A stretch of 64,000 bases of DNA, taken from Sphingobium chungbukense (lineage in GTDB: Bacteria; Pseudomonadota; Alphaproteobacteria; Sphingomonadales; Sphingomonadaceae). Both the position numbers and the translations under genes were made by a program. Shown piece by piece: positions 42,040-52,810 of this stretch. Where the stretch lies: contig NZ_LBIC01000009.1 of assembly GCF_001005725.1 (NCBI RefSeq), forward strand, positions 1 to 64,000, in the 5' to 3' direction. Every line of letters starts with the position of its first letter. Positions within the stretch are counted from its first letter, which is position 1. The notes under the pieces are model-generated. The model saw only the letters and a program-made list of their open reading frames with translations. It did no database searches and had not been told where the DNA came from.

Positions 42040-42315
42040 ATGACGAATAGCGACCTTGCAGACTATCTTGCCAATGAGACCGGCTCCACCAAGGCGGACG
42101 CCCGCAAGGCGGTCGATCTTGTCTTCGAGGCGATTGGCAGCGCTTGCGCCAGGGGAGAGGAAGTCAGCGTCGCAGGATTTGGGAAATTCAAGGTGAAAGA
42201 CGTCGCCGCGCGCGATGGGCGCAACCCGGCCACGGGCGAAGCCATCAGGATCGCAGCGTCACGCAAGCTCGTCTTCGCACCGGCAAAAGCTACAAAGGAC
42301 AAGATCAACGGCTGA
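42040..42315 (+). CDS. HU/IHF-family DNA-binding protein
   Basis: The 91-residue protein has the HU layout: TNSDLADYLANETGSTKADA helices, the SVAGFGKFKVKD turn, and the DNA-gripping arm RDGRNPATGEAIRIAASR with the conserved RNPATG, then KLVFAPAKATKD. It bends and compacts DNA. The downstream gene lies 64 bp away on the same strand. ATG 42040 follows GGAAGGATGAGC. Confidence 0.95.
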   Translation: MTNSDLADYLANETGSTKADARKAVDLVFEAIGSACARGEEVSVAGFGKFKVKDVAARDGRNPATGEAIRIAASRKLVFAPAKATKDKING

Positions 42316-42379
42316 CGCGCATCGGGAAACGGCGCCGGACATCGAACCCGACCGTACATCCGCGGCGGAGCTTGGCGCC

Positions 42380-43231
42380 GTGCGGGCATCGCCGCGCCCG
42401 TTGTTCCACATCACCGCTGACGCCATGCTGCCTGCGGCGCCGGGTATGGCTATGGTCGCGCCCCGCGATCCTCTGGCGCTGCTGCTGGAGGAACTCCTGG
42501 AGGCGGCGGATTGCAGCATCATCCCTCCACCGGCCCTCGCACCGGATGGTCCCTCAGCGACCAGGGCGTTTGCGGCCCTGCGGCGGGCGAGCGCCTTTTT
42601 CGAGGTAGCAGCCGGCGCCAGCCTCGCCGATCACTTCTGGACTCATGGCTCGGCCTTGCGGAGCGGTGAGGTTGCTGCCCGGCTTCGCGCCACTGCGCGG
42701 TGCGGGAGGCAGGTCCAGGGTTTCCTGGCCCTGTACGCCACGGATATCTGCTCACCATTGCTCTACAGCCCGAACGCGATGCCCGTTCGCGTTCGTACCC
42801 GGATATCCTTCCAAGGCGACGCAGGAGGGCCCTTTTTAGCCTTGATCGCTTGCGAAGCAGATCCGGTAGGCCGCGTGCAAGCCATTGCCGGCCATGCGCT
42901 GCCCATTTATCACGGCCGCCGTTTCATGCCGGTCCGCTCGCCGCTGGACCGGGATGTGCTGCGCGCACTCGAACATCTCCAGGTTGCGCTCGATGCCCAT
43001 GGCATTGAATGCTGGATTCAGCGCGCCCGCTTCCCTCAATCGGAAGCTGCTGCGCGGTACAACATCAGGATTTGCGTTCCCGGTAAAGCAGAGCGACAGT
43101 TCATGATCGCCGTCGATCCAGGCGGCTTGGCTGGTGACGACAGCGCCCCGCCCGCGGACTTTCTCGTCGATGCCGGCAATTGGGCAAACGGGACGTTCAT
43201 CGCCTGGCTCACTCGCACAGTTTCAGGCTAA
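42380..43231 (+). CDS. Hypothetical protein, about 283 residues
   Basis: The frame is open from inside the HU gene, so the start is uncertain: GTG 42380 or ATG 42425 are the first plausible sites after HU, and neither has a strong ribosome site. The product has a helical N-terminus (RDPLALLLEELLEAADCSI) and a mixed C-terminus with VLRALEHLQVALDAHGIE and RYNIRICVPGKAERQFMIAV. No domain recognised. Its frame and codon usage fit the neighbours, and it may be co-transcribed with HU. Confidence 0.5.
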   Translation: MRASPRPLFHITADAMLPAAPGMAMVAPRDPLALLLEELLEAADCSIIPPPALAPDGPSATRAFAALRRASAFFEVAAGASLADHFWTHGSALRSGEVAARLRATARCGRQVQGFLALYATDICSPLLYSPNAMPVRVRTRISFQGDAGGPFLALIACEADPVGRVQAIAGHALPIYHGRRFMPVRSPLDRDVLRALEHLQVALDAHGIECWIQRARFPQSEAAARYNIRICVPGKAERQFMIAVDPGGLAGDDSAPPADFLVDAGNWANGTFIAWLTRTVSG

Positions 43232-43356
43232 GCGCCTCATGTTTCTCCAGTCTCGCGCGCCCTGTCGGCCCCTGAAGTGCGCACAGGAACAGGACGCTGC
43301 CCCGCCCGGGCAGCGCTTCGGGTGGTCCGGAGTACGCCTGCGGCTCCGCTCTGGGA

Positions 43357-43767
43357 TCAACCAAGCTGCGTAAAGACTTCTGCGAGGATAGGCGCCATAC
43401 GACGAATCTCCTCCCGATGGGTGGCCGATAAGGCGTCTAGAAGCGCATAGGCTCGAGGAGTCAGGCGAAGAAGCGCCCGCCGCTTGTCATCTGCGGCCTG
43501 CTCTCGCCTGATCAGAGCCAGCGCCTCGAGCCGGTTGACAAGGCCGGTCGCGCTGTGCGGCTTGAGGATCAGCCGCTCTGCGACGTGACCCACCGTTGCC
43601 TTGTCGGGGTCGCAGCCCCTGATCGCCAGCAAGGCCTGATGCTGCTGCGGCGTCAGGCCCACAGCTGCCGCCTGCTCCTCGCTGAAGGCCTGAAATCTGC
43701 GGATGGCGTGTCGAAAGGATGCAAGCGCTGCATAATCGGCGTCGGCAAGGGTTTCGTTCTTCTGCAT
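43357..43767 (-). CDS. MarR family transcriptional regulator
   Basis: The 136-residue protein has the MarR winged helix: LTPQQHQALLAIRGCDPDKA, TVGHVAERLILKPHSATGL as recognition region, and LVNRLEALALIRREQAADDK followed by RRALLRLTPRAYALLD. ATG 43767. It is divergent from the ClC channel gene across 74 bp that contain a matching inverted repeat, so it probably represses itself and the channel until a ligand binds. Confidence 0.92.
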   Translation of the reverse strand: MQKNETLADADYAALASFRHAIRRFQAFSEEQAAAVGLTPQQHQALLAIRGCDPDKATVGHVAERLILKPHSATGLVNRLEALALIRREQAADDKRRALLRLTPRAYALLDALSATHREEIRRMAPILAEVFTQLG

Positions 43768-43786
43768 TCCGGTCTCATACTTGATT

Positions 43787-43805
43787 TATATCGTATTGCG
43801 ACATA
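43787..43805. promoter_or_regulatory. Candidate MarR operator in the marR-clc divergent region
   Basis: TATATCG (43787-43793) and CGACATA (43799-43805) form an inverted repeat with one mismatch and a 5-bp centre, the size MarR dimers use. It lies 20 bases from the marR start and 37 from the channel start, within an AT-rich pocket. Confidence 0.5.
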
Positions 43806-43841
43806 GGTGGCGGCATCAATCTTTCAGGATCAGTCCAGAAC

Positions 43842-45635
43842 ATGCATCCCACCTTTCAAAGGGCCGCTGACGCCAAACTTGCCGATCACAGTGTTGACCG
43901 GCGCATGATCATGCTTGCAATCATGGCTCTTGTCGTCGGCTCGGGCGGAGCCCTGGGCGCCTGGATACTTGTAAAGGCGATCGCGCTTGCCACCAATTTC
44001 TTCTGGTACGGCCGCCTGTCGGCGGGCGAGAGCAGCATTGCCGATGCCTCTGCAGGCTGGATGATCCTGTTCATTCCCGTTCTCGGCAGCCTCATCGTCG
44101 GGCTGATGGCACGTTTTGGTTCGGACAAGATCCGCGGACATGGCATTCCTGAAGCGATTGAAACCATCCTCTTCGGGGAAAGCCGCCTGTCGCTCAAGGT
44201 CGCGTTGCTCAAGCCGCTGTCCTCGGCGATCTCGATCGGCAGCGGCGGCCCGTTCGGCGCTGAAGGGCCGATCATCATGACCGGAGGGGCCATCGGTTCC
44301 CTCTTCGCACAATGTTTTCATCTAAGCGCGGCGGAGCGCAAGACATTGCTCGTCGCCGGCGCGGCGGCCGGCATGACGGCCATTTTCGGCACGCCGCTCG
44401 CGGCCATCCTGCTCGCCGTGGAGGTCCTTCTCTTCGAATGGAAGCCGCGCAGCTTCGTGCCGGTCGTGACCGGTGCCCTGATCGCCTACGCCTGGCGTCC
44501 CTTGCTCTTCGGGTCGGGCCCCATGTTCCCGATGACAGCAGCCCTGCCCGGCGAAAGCTGGGATCTGCTCGCTTCCGCCGGCATGGGCGTGGTCGTCGGA
44601 CTCCAGGCGACCTTTCTTTCGACATCGCTCTACCGGATCGAGGACCTGTTCCATCGCCTGCCCGTCCACTGGATGTGGTGGCCCGCCATCGGCGCCGTCG
44701 TCGTGGGCCTGGGCGGCCTGATAGATGCCCACGTCCTGGGTGCCGGCTATGCCAATATCGAGGGCCTCCTCAACGCTACGTTGCCCTTCAAGGTCGTCGC
44801 AGCGCTCCTCCTCGTCAAGGCCATCGTCTGGCTCGTGGCGCTGGGTTCAGGAACCTCGGGCGGCGTGCTGGCTCCCATCCTCATCCTGGGCGGCGCCGCA
44901 GGCTTCCTGATGGGACAATTTCTTCCGGGCGACCCGGGCTTCTGGGCGATGGTCGGAATGGCCGGGATCATGAGCGGCGCGATGCGGGCGCCCATGACCG
45001 GAGCGATCTTCGCCGTCGAACTTACCGGCCAGTTCCATGCTATTCCCTGCACGGTCGCGGCTGCCGGCAGCGCCTATGCGATCAGCGTCCTGCTCATGCG
45101 ACGGTCGATCCTGACAGAGAAGATAGCGCGGCGTGGACGGCATATCCTGCAGGAATATACGGTCGATACCCTCGATATGCTCCAGGCGGGCCAGATCATG
45201 AGCCCCGACCCGGCCACATTGCCCGGGACGATGACGCTCGAGAGCGCCATCGCCTTTTTCGAGCGCGATGCCGTTCACCGCAGCTACCCTGTGATTGATG
45301 CTCATGGGCGGCTGCTAGGACTGGTCTCGCGCTCCGACGCCCTGCGCTGGCAGCTGGAGGGCCGGCGCGACCAGACTATGCTGGCTGACGCCGTGTCGGA
45401 CGCTGCGCAACCTGTCGCCTATCCAGAAACGCCAAGCGGCGCGGTTGCGGATCTCATCGTGAGTTCCGGCATCGGTCGCATCCCGATCATCGAGAGGGAA
45501 ACGCGCAGGCTCCTGGGCATCGTCTCCCGCCAGGACCTCCTCAAGGTCCGCAGCGCAAGCCGACAGACCGAAATCGGCCGCCAGGCGCATATCCTTCCTG
45601 ACCTTCCGCTCCGGCGTGGATGGCGGCGGGAATAG
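43842..45635 (+). CDS. ClC-family chloride channel/antiporter with CBS pair
   Basis: The 597-residue protein has about ten or more membrane helices and ClC signatures: GHGIPEAIE near residue 100, SIGSGGPFGAEGPI near residue 132 with gating E141 of GxEGP, and GSGTSGGVLAPIL near residue 345. A C-terminal CBS pair occupies about residues 445-580 (AGQIMSPDPATLPG, VSRSDALRWQ, VSRQDLLKV). CBS pairs usually bind nucleotides and tune transport. Presence of the gating Glu allows either exchange or conduction. Likely controlled by the divergent MarR. Confidence 0.93.
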   Translation: MHPTFQRAADAKLADHSVDRRMIMLAIMALVVGSGGALGAWILVKAIALATNFFWYGRLSAGESSIADASAGWMILFIPVLGSLIVGLMARFGSDKIRGHGIPEAIETILFGESRLSLKVALLKPLSSAISIGSGGPFGAEGPIIMTGGAIGSLFAQCFHLSAAERKTLLVAGAAAGMTAIFGTPLAAILLAVEVLLFEWKPRSFVPVVTGALIAYAWRPLLFGSGPMFPMTAALPGESWDLLASAGMGVVVGLQATFLSTSLYRIEDLFHRLPVHWMWWPAIGAVVVGLGGLIDAHVLGAGYANIEGLLNATLPFKVVAALLLVKAIVWLVALGSGTSGGVLAPILILGGAAGFLMGQFLPGDPGFWAMVGMAGIMSGAMRAPMTGAIFAVELTGQFHAIPCTVAAAGSAYAISVLLMRRSILTEKIARRGRHILQEYTVDTLDMLQAGQIMSPDPATLPGTMTLESAIAFFERDAVHRSYPVIDAHGRLLGLVSRSDALRWQLEGRRDQTMLADAVSDAAQPVAYPETPSGAVADLIVSSGIGRIPIIERETRRLLGIVSRQDLLKVRSASRQTEIGRQAHILPDLPLRRGWRRE

Positions 45636-45725
45636 CTGAAAAGCCGCGCGCCGGGGCAGCGGCGTGGTCGCAGCACCGATCCGCTATCCCGGCTGAGCGC
45701 CCTCTCCGCTCCCATACGGCTAATT

Positions 45726-46811
45726 CTACTCGGTTCGGATGATGGCTCTGGTGACATCGCCCATCAGGCGCATGCGGACGGGGATCGGCTGGCGCGTGCT
45801 TGCGATCATGACAGAGACGGCATAGCGGTGGCCGTCAGGCGAGTTCAGGATACCCACATCATTATAGCCGGTCGACAGATTGCCAAGATCCTGACCCGTG
45901 CCGGTCTTGTGGGCAAGCGTCCATCCAGAGCGAAGTCCTGACCGCAGGCGCAATGGCCCCGTCCTGCTCGCGCGCATCAGAGAAAGAAGATGCCGGGTGG
46001 AGGCAGGTGTCAGCAATTCACCGCGCTTGAGCATCGCAAGACCAAGGGTGATGCCATTGGGCGATGCGCCGTCATAGGGCGCGGCGAGATAGCGCTTGAG
46101 GGCTCGGTCCCGCGCTGCATAGCTCATGGCCGCCCGCGCCTTGAGGAAGCCCCAGCCTCCGGCCCATTCGGGGCGCCATGTGAGACCGGCGGTCTTTGCC
46201 TGCAGCAACCGTTCACCAGGACCAAAGCCAACCCCTGAAACCCCCTTTCGCGCCAGCATGGTGCGGATCGCGCTGGGTCCGCCCACTTTCCACAAGAGCA
46301 CATCGTTGCAACTGTTGGCGCTGCGCGTCATGGCTAGCTCGAGCAGCTTTCCGATCGTTGTGTGATACCCCGATTTCGTCACCAATGGCCGGATCGGCTG
46401 GTGAAAGACGGTCAGATCGGATCGCCGTACCGTCACCGGGTCGGACAGCTTGAGCTTGCCGCGATCCACGGCATCCATGACCGCGATCGCGACCCATAAT
46501 TTGCTGACGCTCTGCTGCGGCAGCGACGCGTCCCCATTGAACGACACCGTCCATCCTTCGTCGATGTCGCGAACGGAGATGCCCACTTTTCCCTTATACG
46601 CGCTCCCCAGCCCCTGAACTGCATTGAGGAGGTCGGCTGGAGGCTGCGGCCGCGCCGGCTGTGAGGGCTGTGGCGCCTGCACGGTGGCGACTTTGGTGGG
46701 CTGTGCCGGCCTTGCCGCCTGCACGCGTTCGCCCGCCGGAACGCAGCCTCCAAGGAAGGCGAGACCCAATGCAGAACTCAGGACCATTCGGCTCGATGGA
46801 AATCTGGGCAA
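45726..46811 (-). CDS. Class A beta-lactamase-like serine hydrolase, lipoprotein
   Basis: The 361-residue protein begins at TTG 46811 after AAAGGA, with a lipobox LGGC at residues 20-23 and a Pro/Gln-rich linker. The catalytic domain has S101-V-S-K104 (SxxK), S164-A-N166 in place of the SDN triad, E200 in GPGERLLQ and K302-T-G. Replacement of the SDN Asp is unusual in active class A enzymes, so it could be a beta-lactamase with altered properties or a related peptidoglycan hydrolase-like protein. The outer or inner membrane anchoring is inferred from the lipobox. Confidence 0.8.
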   Translation of the reverse strand: MPRFPSSRMVLSSALGLAFLGGCVPAGERVQAARPAQPTKVATVQAPQPSQPARPQPPADLLNAVQGLGSAYKGKVGISVRDIDEGWTVSFNGDASLPQQSVSKLWVAIAVMDAVDRGKLKLSDPVTVRRSDLTVFHQPIRPLVTKSGYHTTIGKLLELAMTRSANSCNDVLLWKVGGPSAIRTMLARKGVSGVGFGPGERLLQAKTAGLTWRPEWAGGWGFLKARAAMSYAARDRALKRYLAAPYDGASPNGITLGLAMLKRGELLTPASTRHLLSLMRASRTGPLRLRSGLRSGWTLAHKTGTGQDLGNLSTGYNDVGILNSPDGHRYAVSVMIASTRQPIPVRMRLMGDVTRAIIRTE

Positions 46812-47038
46812 CGGGAAATCCTTTTCTTTGCAACGCGTTGTGAGAGGCAGGGCCTACCGGCCCTTCGCAATTGATCGGTTCATCGCTATAAAAGGGGCGT
46901 TCAGCGCAGAAAGCTTCATAACTGGGCCCAGTGAACGCTCTGGTCTGGCAACATGCGAACCTCGCCAGAGGGTAGCGGGGAGAGAAACTGCCTCTCCCGC
47001 CCGACCCCAATCCGATCAACCTTTGTCTGAGGATATTC

Positions 47039-47413
47039 ATGGTCAGAAAAGCTTGTTTTCCAGCGCTGCTGCTCCTTGCCGCCCCTTCTGCGCTCGCGGC
47101 CGCGGGTGCGCCCGTCCCCAACACGAACGGGACCCTTGGGACAGCCTTTTCCAACCGGCAGATCCATGCCTATGCATCGACCCTGCTTGAAATCCAGAAA
47201 ATCCGCCAGGCCGTTTCGTTTCGCATCGACAGCCTCCCACAGGACAAGGCGGACCTTCTCCAGGAGCGTGCGAAGGCGGAAATGATGCAGGCGCTGAGCC
47301 GGCACGGCCTCGATGTCGCCACCTTCAATGCGATCAGCAGTGCGGTCGACAAGCAGCGTTCCCTGCGCCGCGAGGTACGCCAGTTGATGATGGAGGAAAA
47401 GCTTTCGATCTGA
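47039..47413 (+). CDS. Periplasmic DUF4168-like protein
   Basis: The 124-residue protein has a signal peptide (MVRKACFPALLLLAAPSALA) and a helical mature part with NRQIHAYASTLLEIQKIRQA, then AEMMQALSRHGLDVATFNAI, in the DUF4168 layout. The family is periplasmic with unknown function, and often follows stress genes in sphingomonads. ATG 47039 follows GAGGATATTC. Start of a three-gene exported run. Confidence 0.75.
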   Translation: MVRKACFPALLLLAAPSALAAAGAPVPNTNGTLGTAFSNRQIHAYASTLLEIQKIRQAVSFRIDSLPQDKADLLQERAKAEMMQALSRHGLDVATFNAISSAVDKQRSLRREVRQLMMEEKLSI

Positions 47414-47445
47414 ATTCATCATGCATTCCACAGCATTCAGGAGAT

Positions 47446-48009
47446 TTGAAAATCGGCATAATCCACGATTTCCGCGTTGAAACAAGATATCGCGCCCGCA
47501 GGAGCTGGGGATTGTTCCAGGCAGCTTTCATCTTTCTGGCCTGTGGCCTGCCGGTACAGGCCCACGCCCAGCGAGGCATCATGGGCCCCGACGCACAGGC
47601 TTGCGAACAAGGCGCCGGTCCCGCTTTCCTGGTGCAGGTTCGCGGCTTCAAGAAGAGCGCGGGCGATCTTAGGGTCCAGATATATGGCAGCGATCCGCAG
47701 TCGTTTCTCGCCAAGGGGAAATGGTTGCGGCGGATTGACCTGCCCGTAAGCAATGTCCCTTTCATGCCGGTTTGCGTCAGTCTCCCCGCGCCAGGCGCTT
47801 ACGCGGTGGCTGTTCGCCATGATGTCGATGGTAACGGCAAATCGGGGTGGAACGATGGCGGCGGGTTTTCGCGCAATCCTTCCCTCTCGCTGTTCCACCT
47901 CAAGCCTGCCTTTGCAAAAGTCGTGGTCAGTGTTGGCACGGAGGTGAAGAAGATCCCCATAGTGCTGAATTACCGCCGCGGGCTCTCGATCCGGCCGATT
48001 GAGGAGTGA
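47446..48009 (+). CDS. DUF2141 domain exported protein
   Basis: The 187-residue product contains DUF2141: FLVQVRGFKKSAGDLRVQIY, then SFLAKGKWLRRIDLPV, VCVSLPAPGAYAVAVRHDVD and GNGKSGWNDGGGFSRNPSL. The signal peptide is preceded by about 20 basic residues (RVETRYRARRSWGLFQAAFI). The start is TTG 47446, 3 bases after GGAG, an unusually short spacing, so the true start may be slightly downstream. Function unknown; periplasmic by the AHAQ cleavage site. Confidence 0.75.
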   Translation: MKIGIIHDFRVETRYRARRSWGLFQAAFIFLACGLPVQAHAQRGIMGPDAQACEQGAGPAFLVQVRGFKKSAGDLRVQIYGSDPQSFLAKGKWLRRIDLPVSNVPFMPVCVSLPAPGAYAVAVRHDVDGNGKSGWNDGGGFSRNPSLSLFHLKPAFAKVVVSVGTEVKKIPIVLNYRRGLSIRPIEE

Positions 48010-48038
48010 AAGGGCCATAAGGCCCGCAAGGAGATGAT

Positions 48039-48419
48039 ATGAACCGCACGTTTCTTGTCATGACGCTATCAGCCCTGCTGTTGCCGCTCTCCCCGGCCCG
48101 GGCAACCGCGCCGCTTAAGGAAATACCCGCCTTTTTCTCGGGCGAACGCCTGTTCGAGATTTGCTCCCATCCCAATTATGGTCAGTGCTCGATGTATGTA
48201 GCCGGCGTCATCGACGGTATTTTCTACGCTGACGGAGAAGATGGACGCCAGGGCCTGTGCCGCATGGAGATGACCAATCAGGGCGCAGCGGAATTGGTCC
48301 TCAGCCGCCTGGAATCGGACGAAGCGCTGCGCGGCCTGTCCGCGGCGGCGGCCGTTCATGCCGCGGTCGCCGACAGCCTGTCCTGCGCTTCTACCCGGGT
48401 TATCGCGGCGACATCCTGA
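48039..48419 (+). CDS. Rap1a/Tai-like periplasmic protein
   Basis: The 126-residue protein has a signal peptide (MNRTFLVMTLSALLLPLSPA) and then ERLFEICSHPNYGQCSMYVA followed by GVIDGIFYADGED, the conserved Cys-containing helix of the Rap1a immunity domain family; more Cys follow in GLCRMEM and SLSCAST. In type VI systems Rap1a neutralises a peptidoglycan effector, but no type VI genes are present, so a housekeeping or orphan role is likely. AAGGAG precedes ATG 48039. Confidence 0.75.
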   Translation: MNRTFLVMTLSALLLPLSPARATAPLKEIPAFFSGERLFEICSHPNYGQCSMYVAGVIDGIFYADGEDGRQGLCRMEMTNQGAAELVLSRLESDEALRGLSAAAAVHAAVADSLSCASTRVIAATS

Positions 48420-48732
48420 CGGTACGGTCTCATCTGGAGAGCGGCCGTCCTTGCTCGGGCCAAATCGGGAGCTGGTGGTCTCCGCGTGACGCGGGGTGCA
48501 CGAGATGGCGTTCCAGGGGCGGCCGTGAATTTGACTTAGGCAGGCCCCTCTGACAGGATTGCGATCATGAGCATTTGGGTCAAATTCTGGCATTTCCGCC
48601 ACAATGGAGGGCAGCTTCTCGCGGGCGCGTAGCCCCGGGTTCTGGTGCAAATGCCCCGGGCTCGGGGCAGATCGATGAAATGATGTTCGCCGCCATTAGG
48701 CCGGCGACCCCTCACTCTCGAAAGCCAGCGCC
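48420..48732. other. Intergenic region before rnk
   Basis: No gene supported. Apart from a GCCCCGGG-rich patch near 48645-48662 nothing structured stands out. Confidence 0.3.
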
Positions 48733-50591
<1,859 letters not shown>

Positions 50592-50973
50592 AGTTGCGAT
50601 CCAATTGCATCGGCTCGACCGCCCTAGATATTTGTTTCATCTTGATTTTCTGAGTCAGCCAACAATTGGCTTCGCCGAACTTGCGTTTCCATCTGCTTAG
50701 AAAACGCTCCTGGAATATCCCGTGGAGCGGCCACGGGAGTGCGCTTGCTGCAAATCGCGTGAGGCGCCGAAAATAGGCGAAGCTTCCGCGACAACTCCCC
50801 TCGGCGCTCTCGAACGGTACGCTCCGCCGATATGCGTCGAGTGCGCTTATCGTGACCGACCCTGTTCGTCACTTGCCAGACTTCATCCCGCAGAACGCTT
50901 GCGGCAATCGCGCCCGGATACTCCTTTACTCCAGGGAGGTGAGCATCGCCCGGTCGTCTCGACCTTTGCGACG
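50592..50973. other. Intergenic region after gdhA
   Basis: A minus-strand frame of 129 codons (50624-51013) is open but overlaps the MreB-like gene and has an Arg-rich composition, so it is not supported. No terminator with a clear T run was found. Confidence 0.3.
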
Positions 50974-51963
50974 TCAGTCTTGCAGAAGCCGATGCAAGCC
51001 CTGGGCGACGCAAAGCGATGGATCGTCCGCTATCTTTACCGGCAATCCGGTGTCCTGCTCGATCATTTCGCGCAAACGGGGTGTGGCGGCACTGCCGCCG
51101 GTCAGAAGAATGCCATCCATATGGAGGTCGCGGCTGAGCTCGGGCGGCGTTCCGTTAAGCACCTCTCCTATGGTTTCGGTGATCCTGGCCGCGTGCTTCC
51201 CTATCACATGATCCAGTTCTGCAGCATCGATACGCAGCGAGTGGGGGCCCATCGAGACGAGGCTTCGGCCCTTCACTTCCAGCGCCTCTTGGCGGCAGCG
51301 CCGTTCAGTATAGCCCTTCTTTATCCGCTCGGCCGTCTGGCGGCCGATCAGCATTTTGTGCTCGAAATGCAGATAGTCGGTTATCGCTTGGTCCAGCGCC
51401 GCGCCACCGACGCGCACAGAGCGCGTGACGCACATACCCCCAAGCGAAAGCACCGCCACCTCGGTAATGCCCGCACCACATTCGACGATCAACGCGCCGC
51501 GAGGTTCATGAACACGAATCCCGGCGCCTACGGCAGCGGCAAAGGGTTCGGGCACCAATTGGGCAGCGCGGAGCCCCGCATCGTCCGCCGCGGTCAGCAG
51601 CGCACGGCATTCAGCCTGGGTTGCGTCGGCGGGCACGCCGATAAGCGCGCGCGACTTGCGCGAAAGCCTGCGTCCAAGCGCAGCGCCAACGGCATAGCGC
51701 AAAAGCTCGCTGGCGGTGTGAATATCCTGGAGCACGCCGCGCCGCAAAGGGCGCCTGACCCTCATCTTGCCAGGCGTCCGATCAACCATGGCTTGCGCCG
51801 CGGTACCCGCGGCGACCAGGCGCGGCATCGTTTTGAAATCCGCAAAGCAGCACAAGGACGGTTCATTGAATATAAGGCCGGCGTCGCGGCGGACGATGCG
51901 CAGATTGGCGGACCCGAAATCTATCGCGATTTCCGGCCGCTTCCATGATGCAATTGAAAGCAT
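50974..51963 (-). CDS. MreB-like actin-fold protein, diverged
   Basis: The 329-residue protein has the MreB phosphate loops: EIAIDFGSANLRIVRRD near residue 11, ALIVECGAGITEVAVLSLGG near residue 160, and LLTGGSAATPRLREMIEQD near residue 285. It is shorter and more diverged than the chromosomal MreB (usually about 345 residues), lacks mreC or mreD neighbours, and starts at ATG 51963. Possible roles are a second cell-shape protein, plasmid segregation (ParM is a different branch) or a stress paralogue. Confidence 0.85.
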   Translation of the reverse strand: MLSIASWKRPEIAIDFGSANLRIVRRDAGLIFNEPSLCCFADFKTMPRLVAAGTAAQAMVDRTPGKMRVRRPLRRGVLQDIHTASELLRYAVGAALGRRLSRKSRALIGVPADATQAECRALLTAADDAGLRAAQLVPEPFAAAVGAGIRVHEPRGALIVECGAGITEVAVLSLGGMCVTRSVRVGGAALDQAITDYLHFEHKMLIGRQTAERIKKGYTERRCRQEALEVKGRSLVSMGPHSLRIDAAELDHVIGKHAARITETIGEVLNGTPPELSRDLHMDGILLTGGSAATPRLREMIEQDTGLPVKIADDPSLCVAQGLHRLLQD

Positions 51964-52105
51964 GCCGACGCCATAGCAAGCCGCGACGGCCTTGTCTTGC
52001 CGCTTGCGTGTCCTGGCGCCGTGCTGTCAACTGCGTCTGGCGCGGCCGACTGCACGCGCTCCAGACTTGTATCACGCATCTTGGTTGGCGCCGCCTCGGC
52101 GAAGT

Positions 52106-52366
52106 TCAGCTTCGCGTCAGGGCCCAGCCAATCGCAGCGCAGGTCAGAACCAGAAGGACGGGCCCGGCGAGGCTGGAAACTGACTGGATGATATGTTCCA
52201 GCGTGTCGAACCTGTACTTCATTCGGGGGAGATCGGCATAGGTCAAGGGAGGCCAGTCCGGATCTTGCAGGAAAACGACATTGTCCGTTTCCTGCGGGCG
52301 TGGCCGGGCCGCGTGGAGAGGCCCCTCAGCCTGCCAATTCTCACCCTGAGAGTCAGCCTTCATCAT
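52106..52366 (-). CDS. Small protein with C-terminal membrane segment
   Basis: The 86-residue product starts after GGGAAG and has a soluble N-terminus (VFLQDPDWPPLTYADLPRMK), an amphipathic stretch, and a terminal membrane helix (SLAGPVLLVLTCAAIGWAL) ending a few residues before the stop, as in tail-anchored proteins. No family recognised. It lies 142 bp upstream of the MreB-like gene on the same strand. Confidence 0.5.
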   Translation of the reverse strand: MMKADSQGENWQAEGPLHAARPRPQETDNVVFLQDPDWPPLTYADLPRMKYRFDTLEHIIQSVSSLAGPVLLVLTCAAIGWALTRS

Positions 52367-52559
52367 TATTCGCGTCTTCCCTGTTTGACTGCACCTGGCA
52401 GACCTTCATCGCCGCCTCCCACCTTCGGAAATAGAGGTCACCGCTCGCGAGGGGCGTCCTGGAACCGCAGATCTCCTGTAGAATTTCACAAAGCAGACGA
52501 TGGATGACAATGCAGCCCGCCCCAAAAGCGCCCTCGGACGCTGCTGCCCCAAAAAGCCA

Positions 52560-52810
52560 ATAGGAAGCACGGTGTCTCCTGTCTTGGCAGACACCGTGCT
52601 CCTCCCTTAGTGCGACCCGAGGGAGACCTGCGCATGCGCGGAAAGCCAAACTCCTCTCGGGGAGCCTGCGCTGATCTGCAAATGCTGAATCTGTTCGTGA
52701 AGGACTGAATGCGTTGAACGGATTAAAATCTTTTCTGAACTAGCGCTTTCGAGTCGTATAGCAAATATCCGCATGATTCGGAAAGACATAAATGCATGTC
52801 TATTATAATC
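52560..52810 (-). ncRNA. Candidate small RNA or tiny transcript
   Basis: On the minus strand a perfect TATAAT (52807-52802) is followed by AGACAT-GCATTT-ATGTCT (52801-52784) and, about 200 bases later, a perfect 12-bp hairpin AGCACGGTGTCT/AGACACCGTGCT (52600-52589 and 52577-52566) with a T5 run nine bases beyond its stem, in the form of a terminator. The frame between has no convincing gene. No -35 box was found. Confidence 0.4.

Noticed and set aside
48039-48419. Type VI secretion immunity gene
   Set aside because: The Rap1a-like pattern is present, but no effector or type VI structural genes are in the window.
50624-51013. Minus-strand gene of 129 codons after gdhA
   Set aside because: It overlaps the start of the supported MreB-like coding region and is Arg-rich without motifs.
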